Shown here in pieces: positions 7,270 through 13,026 of a stretch of DNA of 13,358 nt. Made by a program: the position numbers and the translations under genes. The notes under the pieces were generated by a model. The model saw only the letters and a program-made list of their open reading frames with translations, had not been told where the DNA came from and ran no database searches. This DNA comes from Spirochaetia bacterium (GTDB taxonomy: Bacteria > Spirochaetota > Spirochaetia > Sphaerochaetales > Sphaerochaetaceae), in the NCBI GenBank assembly GCA_900769955.1, contig CAAGIP010000251.1:1-13358 (forward strand), written 5' to 3'. Numbering within the stretch: the first letter of the stretch is position 1; each line of letters opens with the position of its first letter.

Positions 7270-8774
7270 AGCTCTATACTTACCTTTGGCAGTGTGACGC
7301 CGTAACGCCTGCCGTTTATCCAGCTGTATGTGATCAGCTCGGTTTCCTCATCACTGAGAGTTACCGCCTTAGCCTTCTCCCTTAAAACCGATATGTATGC
7401 CACGATTTCCTCAAGTCCCTTCGTGACGGGATATTCGTCCGTCAGCTCCTTCAGTGTGAAGCGCTTGCCGCCTTTGGCCTTTGCATAGTCCAGGACATTG
7501 TTCCAGAGTGCTTTCTCATCGACACTGAATTCGCCCTTCAGTGAGAGAATCGATGCCGCACTGCCGGCTTTGTCATCAAATGCGATGGCTGATGAAGTTC
7601 TGACTTCCGACTTTGATGCCAGCGTTCTTGAAAGGGGGAAGGAAAGCGATGGCTTGATGTCATCAGCTTCCATAAACTCCCCTGATGACGGTACTTTCCC
7701 GCTGAGCAGAAGGGAAGCACTTTTGGCCTTTATCTCGGTAAAGAGCTTTTCAAGTCCCTTCCTGTCACTTCTTCCGCTCTGGGCCATGACACGGCTCATC
7801 CTCTCGGTGAGCATGTTGTTCCTGTCCACTATGCGGCTTCCGGCCGCATAGAGCGTCGGGCGGAGCGTAAGGAGGAATGAAGCATCATAGTCAATGCCGT
7901 TCTCATGAAGTGCGCTGATGATGTCTTCCGAAAGGTCGGTTATCTCATCCTCCCTGCTTCTCGACATGTAGTTCCAGAACCCCTCGAAGGACTGTCCCTG
8001 AGGTGAGTCATAAAGCTCTCTGTGCAGTGCAAGGGAGTAACCCAGCACCCTTCGTGCCGACATCCCGTCAGAAGCCTGAGCGCGGGCAATTTCTGTCATT
8101 ATGTCCCTGAAGTTTTCCTCAACCTGGGCAAATTCACCGAGCATGTCACGGCTTCGTCTCCTGAGATCGGTGAGATACTCCGTGACTTTCCTCCTGTCGT
8201 ACGTCCTGACTCTTCCCGTTTGCTCTATCTCGGCTATTTCAGCCTCAGCTTCCCTGATCTTCTCCTTAAGCTCCCTGATCCTGTCCTCAGGATTTTCCTT
8301 TATGTTCAGTGAAAGGTTCCTGAGCTGCGTGAGAATATAGTTAAAGGAGCTTTCAGTGCTTATCATATCGGCTTCCATGATACTGTCGAGGTATGCAAAG
8401 AGCCTTATGATGGAAGGCGACGGCCTTATCATCTCATCCTTGTTCTGGTTGTAGTAGCGGTATATGTAGCGCTTCTTTTCGCTGAACCAGTCTTCCGCAT
8501 AGGACCTTACCCTTGAGGAAAGATCCTGAAACACTATGGATGCATCGTCCGAGGCAAGATCATCCTCGATCACGGCTTCCTCATTCACATGCTCGGAGAG
8601 AAACCCTTCGAGCTTTATGCAGAACTCGTCATAAGATACTTCCGAGACATTGTCAATCCTGAACACAGAATAGAGAAATGAGATGACAAGCGGTGCCGAT
8701 CTTGCCCGTAACAGGCGTATCCCCGCTTCTTCCGTTATGATCATCTCCATTCTGTCAGGTGCTGCATTTGGCAA
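7263..8774 (-). CDS. jetA: Wadjet kleisin JetA (DUF3375, MukF-like), TTG start
   Basis: JetA is the kleisin subunit that closes the JetC ring. It matches DUF3375, the JetA family of type I Wadjet. From the chosen start these are STESSFNYIL (about residues 139-148), a short coiled coil (about 160-186), a VEENFRDI helix and the conserved SPQGQSFEGFW (257-267). The frame is open upstream to an ATG at 8867, but that start has no ribosome binding site and would place the promoter (-10 at 8798-8803) inside the gene. The TTG at 8774 has a GGAGG site (8783-8787) eight bases upstream and gives 503 residues, beginning just before the family's usual first helix (GIRLLRARSAPLVISFLYSVF-like). An ATG at 8750 is a weaker alternative. 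It is the first gene of the jet operon and transcribed away from the right HTH-DUF3990 gene. Confidence 0.9.
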   Translation of the reverse strand: MPNAAPDRMEMIITEEAGIRLLRARSAPLVISFLYSVFRIDNVSEVSYDEFCIKLEGFLSEHVNEEAVIEDDLASDDASIVFQDLSSRVRSYAEDWFSEKKRYIYRYYNQNKDEMIRPSPSIIRLFAYLDSIMEADMISTESSFNYILTQLRNLSLNIKENPEDRIRELKEKIREAEAEIAEIEQTGRVRTYDRRKVTEYLTDLRRRSRDMLGEFAQVEENFRDIMTEIARAQASDGMSARRVLGYSLALHRELYDSPQGQSFEGFWNYMSRSREDEITDLSEDIISALHENGIDYDASFLLTLRPTLYAAGSRIVDRNNMLTERMSRVMAQSGRSDRKGLEKLFTEIKAKSASLLLSGKVPSSGEFMEADDIKPSLSFPLSRTLASKSEVRTSSAIAFDDKAGSAASILSLKGEFSVDEKALWNNVLDYAKAKGGKRFTLKELTDEYPVTKGLEEIVAYISVLREKAKAVTLSDEETELITYSWINGRRYGVTLPKVSIELW

Positions 8775-8782
8775 TTGTAAGG

Positions 8783-8806
8783 CCTCCGATGTGACAGAGT
8801 ATATCA
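8783..8806 (-). promoter_or_regulatory. jet operon promoter (extended -10) and ribosome binding site
   Basis: Read leftward, TGATATACT (8798-8806) is an extended -10 box with a TATACT core. No good -35 box lies 16-18 bases upstream, as is usual when the TGn extension is present. Transcription would begin near 8791, followed closely by GGAGG (8783-8787) and the TTG start at 8774. The weak -35 region leaves room for activation or repression by the neighbouring HTH protein. Confidence 0.5.
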
Positions 8807-8865
8807 GAATGAAAACTGTATTACGAGCGGAAATACCAAATAAGAATAAAGGTAAGGTCTGTTCC

Positions 8866-8885
8866 ATCGCATATGCAAAAGCGAT
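8866..8885. promoter_or_regulatory. Inverted repeat in the jetA / HTH-DUF3990 intergenic region
   Basis: ATCGC (8866-8870) and GCGAT (8881-8885) form an inverted repeat with a 10-base spacer. The left arm overlaps the perfect 8-bp palindrome GCATATGC (8869-8876). It lies between two divergent promoters, where a shared operator would be expected. Short palindromes also occur by chance. Confidence 0.3.
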
Positions 8886-8934
8886 AAACCAGGCGCAATT
8901 TATGACCGTGTTTATTTAAAGAGGGACAAATTGC

Positions 8935-8963
8935 TTTTCAATTAATATAGTAAAGTATATATT
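8935..8963 (+). promoter_or_regulatory. Putative promoter of the right HTH-DUF3990 module
   Basis: TTTTCA (8935-8940), 17 bases and TATATT (8958-8963) form a plausible but weak promoter in very AT-rich DNA. TTGCTT at 8931 with TATATA at 8956 is an alternative. An AGGGG ribosome binding site at 8986-8990 lies 10 bases before the ATG at 9001. Confidence 0.4.
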
Positions 8964-9000
8964 TTGTATGTAGCAAATGTTATATAGGGGACTCGTTACC

Positions 9001-9870
9001 ATGAAGGAACTGATAAGAAAAATTCGCCATTCAGCGCTCTTAAGCCAGCAGGGTTTTGGTGAACGGCTGGGTGTTTCATTTGCCACTGTCAACAGATGGG
9101 AAAACGGTAAGGTTGTGCCTAACCGGCTTGCCCAGCTGAAACTGTATGATTTCTGCAAACTGAACAATATCCCTGTGTATGACATGCTGCTTCAGCGAAT
9201 TCAGGATGAAGTTGATTCCCTAAAGATAGATGAAGGAAGAACCGTTCTTTTCCATGGCTCCAAATCTGGTATTAAAGGAAAAATTGCTCCCATAAGCAGG
9301 GCTGCCTGCGATTTCGGTGCCGGATTTTATATGGGAACTGAGCCCGGTCAGGCATTGACTCTGATCTGCGACTATGAAGAATCGAGATTCTACATAGTTT
9401 CCGTTAGTACTGCAGATCTGAACATTATGGAAATTCCTATTTGTCTGGATTGGGCCATGACAGTTGCTTACAACAGAGGAAAAATGGAAAAATTAAATGG
9501 TACTGCCATGTACGAAAGATACACCCAGAGACAGGATAATTTGGATTTAATCATCGGCAGTATTGCGGATGACAGAATGTTCTATGTACTGGATAATTTC
9601 TTTCTTGGAAATATTACCGATCAGGCTTTGATCAATAGCCTGTCGGCCCTGCGACTCGGCAGACAGTATGTTGCCGTTACCCAGAGGGGGTGTGACAATG
9701 TCAGGATTGAGAAAGAAATAAGCATTTCGTATCTCGAGAGACTGGTTATGCGTGATGTAAGCGAGGAGAACAGGGCAGAAGGCATCAGGCTTGCAAATGA
9801 GATCTGCAGGAACTATAGACGTGAAGGATTTTTCTTCGATGAAATAATCGATAGATTTAAGGAGCTTTAA
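9001..9870 (+). CDS. HTH + DUF3990 (ADP-ribosyltransferase-like) protein, right copy, intact
   Basis: The 289-residue protein joins an N-terminal Xre-type helix-turn-helix (about residues 4-38; FGERLGVSFATVNRWENGK) to a DUF3990-like domain starting near 80. Domain motifs are LFHGSKSGI (His85), CDFGAGFYMGTE (Tyr110), LDWAMTVAYNRG, IADDRMFYVLDNFF and GRQYVAVTQRGCD. In ADP-ribosyltransferase folds the His and Tyr bind NAD; the catalytic Glu/Gln equivalent could lie in the Q-rich strand near 222-228, but this is not certain. The frame also opens at ATG 8977, but ATG 9001 has the AGGGG site and aligns with the left copy. The gene is followed after one base by its partner gene, whose ribosome binding site lies inside this gene's end. 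A DNA-binding, autoregulated toxin or effector is a reasonable inference; enzymatic activity is unproven. Confidence 0.85.
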   Translation: MKELIRKIRHSALLSQQGFGERLGVSFATVNRWENGKVVPNRLAQLKLYDFCKLNNIPVYDMLLQRIQDEVDSLKIDEGRTVLFHGSKSGIKGKIAPISRAACDFGAGFYMGTEPGQALTLICDYEESRFYIVSVSTADLNIMEIPICLDWAMTVAYNRGKMEKLNGTAMYERYTQRQDNLDLIIGSIADDRMFYVLDNFFLGNITDQALINSLSALRLGRQYVAVTQRGCDNVRIEKEISISYLERLVMRDVSEENRAEGIRLANEICRNYRREGFFFDEIIDRFKEL

Positions 9871-9871
9871 T

Positions 9872-10303
9872 GTGAAACTGGAAAGTCTTGAACTGAAACT
9901 ATGTGACATACAGGGCAGATTATTCGAACTATCGTTAGCAGCAGGCTATGACAGTGAGAGATTTGTTTCGTGTTTCATGAAATCACGTACCGCCAGGGCT
10001 CTTGATTCCCGGTACAACCGCATGCAATGGGCCGGGGAAGAATATCTTCTAGAGGAAATCGGGGAAGAGGCTGAACTGACAAAAGGAAACAATACGATCT
10101 CAGCCGAAGTCATGTACTGGATGGGTTATATTTACAGGTACTGGCATTATCTTAAGGATGAGACAAGTGCGAATATTTACACTCAGGCCGATTTCCGCAC
10201 TATGAAACGCAATTATCTGATGTTCCATACCATGGACCCTGCACTTGCAATCGATGATCTCATTGAAATCAGAAGGCAGAAACGGAAGCATAAGATGGAT
10301 TGA
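9872..10303 (+). CDS. Partner (antitoxin-like) protein of the right HTH-DUF3990 module
   Basis: This 143-residue protein starts with GTG, 7 bases after an AAGGAG site (9859-9864) inside the preceding gene. The ATG two bases earlier is excluded because it is followed at once by TGA. It is homologous to the protein at 646-1062, sharing MQWAGEEYLLE (about residues 51-61), MGYIYRYWHY (about 88-97), SANIYTQADFRTM and FHTMDPALAIDDL. The C-terminus is basic (RRQKRKHK) where the left copy ends soon after its own helix. It is predicted soluble and helical. I do not recognise the family. The one-base gap to the HTH-DUF3990 gene and the repeat of the same gene order in two diverged copies show a conserved pair, consistent with toxin-antitoxin or sensor-effector function. 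Confidence 0.8.
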   Translation: MKLESLELKLCDIQGRLFELSLAAGYDSERFVSCFMKSRTARALDSRYNRMQWAGEEYLLEEIGEEAELTKGNNTISAEVMYWMGYIYRYWHYLKDETSANIYTQADFRTMKRNYLMFHTMDPALAIDDLIEIRRQKRKHKMD

Positions 10304-10351
10304 ATCCGGCAATGCATTAAATAATCTGTTTTCGGAATAAAATAATAAAAA

Positions 10352-10420
10352 GAGCTTTCCTCGGGAATGGTTTTTCGTCTGATCTGAATTACTTGCTGGA
10401 GGGGTAAATGAGGAAAGCTC
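10352..10420. repeat. 11-bp perfect inverted repeat; leftward terminator-like hairpin
   Basis: GAGCTTTCCTC (10352-10362) and GAGGAAAGCTC (10410-10420) are perfect inverted repeats 47 bases apart. Read leftward, the second arm is followed by TTTTTATTATTTTATT, so the structure could end a leftward transcript; read rightward there is no U-tract. Its leftward loop carries CCCCTCC, an anti-Shine-Dalgarno sequence. It could be a terminator, a small RNA 3' end or the relic of a small mobile element. Confidence 0.6.
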
Positions 10421-10449
10421 CTGACTCTAATATAATATCGGAAAGGTAA
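10408..10449 (+). CDS. Possible 13-residue leader peptide
   Basis: ATG at 10408 is preceded by a strong GGAGGGG site (10398-10404) at short spacing and encodes MRKAPDSNIISER before TAA. The start codon touches the right arm of the 11-bp inverted repeat, so folding would affect its translation. No conservation can be tested here. A chance ORF is possible, but an SD this good in a non-coding stretch is notable. Confidence 0.3.
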   Translation: MRKAPDSNIISER

Positions 10450-10464
10450 TACGGGTAGGGGAAA

Positions 10465-10506
10465 ATGGTGAATTTCTTTAACCAATCGGTTGGATTAAAT
10501 CAGTAA
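10465..10506 (+). CDS. Possible second 13-residue leader peptide
   Basis: ATG at 10465 follows TAGGGG (10456-10461) at short spacing and encodes MVNFFNQSVGLNQ before TAA. It has the same codon count as the ORF at 10408-10449 and starts 15 bases after that ORF ends. The start codon lies in the left arm of a 10-bp inverted repeat. Two SD-led short ORFs in tandem before a gene resemble a leader-peptide arrangement, but this is a weak call. Confidence 0.25.
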   Translation: MVNFFNQSVGLNQ

Positions 10507-10520
10507 ATAATTTGGATTAA
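10477..10520. promoter_or_regulatory. Cluster of TTGGATTAA repeats (candidate operator)
   Basis: TTGGATTAA occurs at 10490-10498 and 10512-10520, a 22-bp period that puts both on the same DNA face. TTTAACCAA at 10477-10485 is nearly the same word inverted. The palindrome AACC-AATC-GGTT (10480-10491) is part of it. Just downstream is TATAAT (10539-10544), with no good -35 at normal spacing, which suggests a promoter controlled by a bound factor. Confidence 0.4.
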
Positions 10521-10592
10521 TCGGTTTTCACCATTTCATATAATTTTTTATTCTGAAATAAGTAATATATCAGTTAAAACCGTATTAATTTG

Positions 10593-10620
10593 TTGTATCA
10601 ATCCTGAATACTGTGATAAT
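10593..10620 (+). promoter_or_regulatory. Promoter upstream of the 202-residue protein
   Basis: TTGTAT (10593-10598), 16 bases and an extended -10 TGTGATAAT (10612-10620) suggest transcription from about 10627. This leaves a leader of about 96 bases before the ATG at 10723. Confidence 0.45.
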
Positions 10621-10722
10621 ATGTTACTGCGTACTCTGTGTAAGCAATATCCATTGGATATGATTATATACATCGGCGGTGTATCTCCGGGCTATGAAAC
10701 TACACAAAACAGGGAGAATAAG

Positions 10723-11331
10723 ATGTATTGGACTATCCAGAGAACGAGTGTGCTCGACGAGATTGAGCGCACCGGAGTTTACTACCCTGACTTTAACTGC
10801 TGTGAAGTCAGGTATCCGGGACTGTACACATTTGCACTGAGGTATTTCCGGATGGTGAACTGTGACTACTACGGTCTGAAGGGTGTCGTCTTCACCTTTG
10901 ATGACACGCTCGATGACCCGCTTCGCACTCTTAAGGAGGTGGAGGACTTCCTTAAGGTTGGTGATCGCAGGGATGCACTGAAGAAGGGGCACCTTCCTCC
11001 ATGCTATGATCCCTCACGCTACTGCCTCATCTGCCTTGACGGCTATCCAGAGCGTCTCAGGACCCTTCCGATGGACATGTCCTTTTTCTGCCTGCTTAAG
11101 GACTACATGGGCAGTGACGGTGTCATAACGTATTCAAGGCCTGACAGCAAATGGATGGTGAACTGGCTGGAAATGGCCCTTATGGCGTGGGTTGAGGAAG
11201 AACTTCCGGGGTGGAGTGCCTGCTCGGACGTCGGTACTAACAACATAATGCAGCGCTGTGTTCCCTTTATCGGAAGGGAGAACGTCGTCTCAGTCCATCC
11301 TATGAGGGATGTAATTACGGCAATCAGTTAG
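10723..11331 (+). CDS. Unrecognised 202-residue protein (weak DUF3841-like N-terminus)
   Basis: I do not recognise this protein with confidence. The start MYWTIQRTSVLDEIERTGVY recalls the beginning of DUF3841 proteins ('WTIQ...' then a 'G-V-Y' turn), but the rest lacks the tryptophan-rich motif I associate with that family. It is Cys- and Tyr-rich for its size (for example FNCCEVRYPG, PPCYDPSRYCLICLDGYPE), predicted cytoplasmic, with no signal peptide or membrane helix. The frame is open back to an ATG at 10621, but ATG 10723 has a GGGAG site six bases upstream while 10621 lies inside the promoter. It stands alone between the repeat-rich region and the GH3 gene. No hairpin terminator follows, only a T-rich run. 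Confidence 0.7.
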   Translation: MYWTIQRTSVLDEIERTGVYYPDFNCCEVRYPGLYTFALRYFRMVNCDYYGLKGVVFTFDDTLDDPLRTLKEVEDFLKVGDRRDALKKGHLPPCYDPSRYCLICLDGYPERLRTLPMDMSFFCLLKDYMGSDGVITYSRPDSKWMVNWLEMALMAWVEEELPGWSACSDVGTNNIMQRCVPFIGRENVVSVHPMRDVITAIS

Positions 11332-11340
11332 TTTTTGTTT

Positions 11341-11368
11341 TTGTCTCCTTACATGTCTGTGTTATCAT
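11341..11368 (+). promoter_or_regulatory. GH3 gene promoter, extended -10 right next to the start codon
   Basis: TTGTCT (11341-11346), 16 bases and TATCAT (11363-11368) preceded by TGT (11360-11362). The predicted start point is about 11375, the A of the ATG itself, and there is no Shine-Dalgarno sequence. The mRNA may therefore be leaderless. Confidence 0.45.
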
Positions 11369-11374
11369 TAACCC

Positions 11375-12919
11375 ATGAGAGATATCGAAGCACTTGTTAA
11401 GGAAATGACGACTGAAGAGAAGTGTTCCCTTCTTTCCGGCCTTGATATGTGGCATACCAAGCCTGTCGAACGGCTTGGTATTCCTTCCGTCATGGTTTCA
11501 GACGGCCCCAACGGCCTCAGGAAGCAGGCTGAAAAAGGAGACATTATCGGAATAAACAGTGCAGTCACTGCAGTGTGCTTCCCCACAGGTTCAGCCGTAG
11601 CCTCGACATTTGACAGAAAGCTCCTTCGCTCTCTCGGCTCAGCCCTCGGCACTGCCGCAAGGGCAGAGGGCGTTCATACGCTCCTGGGTCCCGCAATAAA
11701 CATGAAGCGCAGTCCGCTATGCGGAAGGAACTTTGAGTATATGTCTGAGGATCCATACCTTGCAGGGGAACTGGCAGCGGAATATACGCTCGGAGTGCAA
11801 AGCCATGGAGTCGGTGTTTCGGTAAAGCACTTTGCCGCCAACAATCAGGAGTACAGCAGGATGTCCACAGACACCATCGTGTCGGAGCGTGCACTGAGGG
11901 AAATCTACCTCTGTGCATTTGAGCGTGTCGTTAAAAAGGCATCCCCATGGACAGTAATGTGCTCCTACAACAGGATAAACGGTAAGTACTCATCTGAGAA
12001 CAGATGGCTGCTTACCGACGTGCTCCGCAGTGAGTGGGGCTTTGACGGCATCGTGATGACTGACTGGTCCGCGATCAACCACAGGGATGAGGCACTGGAA
12101 GCAGGGCTTGAACTTGAAATGCCTTCTTCCTACGGAATAAGGGACAGGCAGATAGTGAAGGCCGTAAAGGAAGGAAAGGTTAAGGAAGAAGTGCTCGATG
12201 AAGCCGTGAGAAGGCTTTTGTCCTGGATCTTCAGGGATTCTTCCGACAGTAATCCCGTTACATACAGCCTTGATGAGCACCATGAGATGGCAAAAAGAAT
12301 TGCTTGGGAAGCGGCAGTCCTGCTGAAAAACAACAATGCATCGTTACCGCTGAAGGACGATGAAAAGGTTCTCTTCGTCGGAAGCTATGCTAAGCATGCG
12401 CGCTATCAGGGCGGTGGATCAAGTCATGTAAGCTCATATAAGGTTACATCGTTCCTGGACGGGCTTGACGTCCCATTCGAGATGGGGTGGAGTGAAGACG
12501 GATTTACCCGCGATGCCGATGCGCTTGATCGTGTAATTGCCAAGGCCGGAAAGTATGATAAGACAGTCATCTTTGCAGGACTTCCCGACAGCTACGAGAG
12601 TGAAGGAGTGGACAGGAAGCACATGATGCTTCCTCCCTGTCAGGATGAACTTATAAGTGAAGTAACCAAAGTATGTGATAGCGTCATAGTCGTGCTCAGC
12701 AGCGGAAGTCCCGTTGCAATGCCTTGGGCAGAAGACGTGTCTTCAATCCTTCAGCTGCACCTCGGAGGTGAAGCTTCGGGAGAGGCTTGCAGGGATATCA
12801 TCTACGGAAAGGTAAATCCTTCCGGACACCTTGCAGAGACATACCCGCTCCGCCTTGAGGACAATCCATCATATCTCTCCTTCCCGGGAAGCGGTAAGAA
12901 GGTCGTTTACATAAAGTAG
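11375..12919 (+). CDS. GH3-family beta-glucosidase-type glycosidase, C-terminally truncated
   Basis: This is a cytoplasmic glycoside hydrolase family 3 enzyme (no signal peptide), probably hydrolysing beta-linked oligosaccharides from the non-reducing end. The TIM-barrel domain is clear: VSDGPNGLR (41-49), LLGPAINMKRSPLCGRNFEYMSEDP (residues 103-127 region), KHFAANNQE (151-159), and the nucleophile Asp230 in VMTDWSA. The alpha/beta sandwich follows, with AVLLKNN (314-320), GGGSSHV and the acid/base region YESEGVDR (407-414), ending HLGGEASGEA and NPSGHLAETYP. Family members normally run to 700-800 residues, continuing with EGI(F/Y)VGYRY and a fibronectin III-like domain. Here the reading stops after VVYIK at residue 514. 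The break falls at TTAC, where an IS200/IS605-type left end seems to begin; the last two codons and the stop are then element DNA. Activity without the tail is doubtful. Confidence 0.9.
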   Translation: MRDIEALVKEMTTEEKCSLLSGLDMWHTKPVERLGIPSVMVSDGPNGLRKQAEKGDIIGINSAVTAVCFPTGSAVASTFDRKLLRSLGSALGTAARAEGVHTLLGPAINMKRSPLCGRNFEYMSEDPYLAGELAAEYTLGVQSHGVGVSVKHFAANNQEYSRMSTDTIVSERALREIYLCAFERVVKKASPWTVMCSYNRINGKYSSENRWLLTDVLRSEWGFDGIVMTDWSAINHRDEALEAGLELEMPSSYGIRDRQIVKAVKEGKVKEEVLDEAVRRLLSWIFRDSSDSNPVTYSLDEHHEMAKRIAWEAAVLLKNNNASLPLKDDEKVLFVGSYAKHARYQGGGSSHVSSYKVTSFLDGLDVPFEMGWSEDGFTRDADALDRVIAKAGKYDKTVIFAGLPDSYESEGVDRKHMMLPPCQDELISEVTKVCDSVIVVLSSGSPVAMPWAEDVSSILQLHLGGEASGEACRDIIYGKVNPSGHLAETYPLRLEDNPSYLSFPGSGKKVVYIK

Positions 12920-12990
12920 CAAGAAAGCTTCCGTCCCTTCAGGGCGGATGATGAATAGCAGTTTTATTTATAATACAGATAGTTGCAGCA

Positions 12991-13020
12991 TAGACAGTTA
13001 AGCTGAACAGTTGATATAAT
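12991..13020 (+). promoter_or_regulatory. tnpB promoter, perfect -10 six bases before the start codon
   Basis: TAGACA (12991-12996), 18 bases and TATAAT (13015-13020) form a strong match. The ATG is at 13027, about where transcription should begin, and there is no Shine-Dalgarno sequence, so the transcript is probably leaderless. ACAGTT is repeated at 12994-12999 and 13007-13012. Confidence 0.55.
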
Positions 13021-13026
13021 GTATTC

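Larger units (their letters stand above)
10463..10536. repeat. 10-bp inverted repeat enclosing the operator-like cluster
   Basis: AAATGGTGAA (10463-10472) and TTCACCATTT (10527-10536) are perfect inverted repeats around a 54-base AT-rich interior. A TATAAT box (10539-10544) and a run of T follow. In RNA this could form a long stem with an inner TTTAACCAA/TTGGATTAAA hairpin. It may be a riboregulator, a terminator-like structure or a small repeat element. Confidence 0.5.

Noticed and set aside
3354..8340. Many open frames of 60-120 codons antisense to the jet genes
   Set aside because: They follow from codon bias of the long jet genes; none has a ribosome binding site plus protein-like composition or a known family pattern.
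8775..8867. N-terminal 31-residue hydrophobic extension of JetA, resembling a signal or membrane segment
   Set aside because: It contains the extended -10 box and the GGAGG site of jetA and has no ribosome binding site of its own. JetA family members are soluble.
8977..9000. ATG 8977 as start of the right HTH-DUF3990 gene
   Set aside because: The AGGGG site lies downstream of it and serves ATG 9001, which also aligns with the left copy's original GTG.
10350..10540. CRISPR array
   Set aside because: The repeats are inverted or only two short direct copies, with no regular repeat-spacer units.
10621..10722. 34-codon N-terminal extension of the 202-residue protein
   Set aside because: It begins directly after the -10 box, lacks a ribosome binding site, and ATG 10723 has a strong one.
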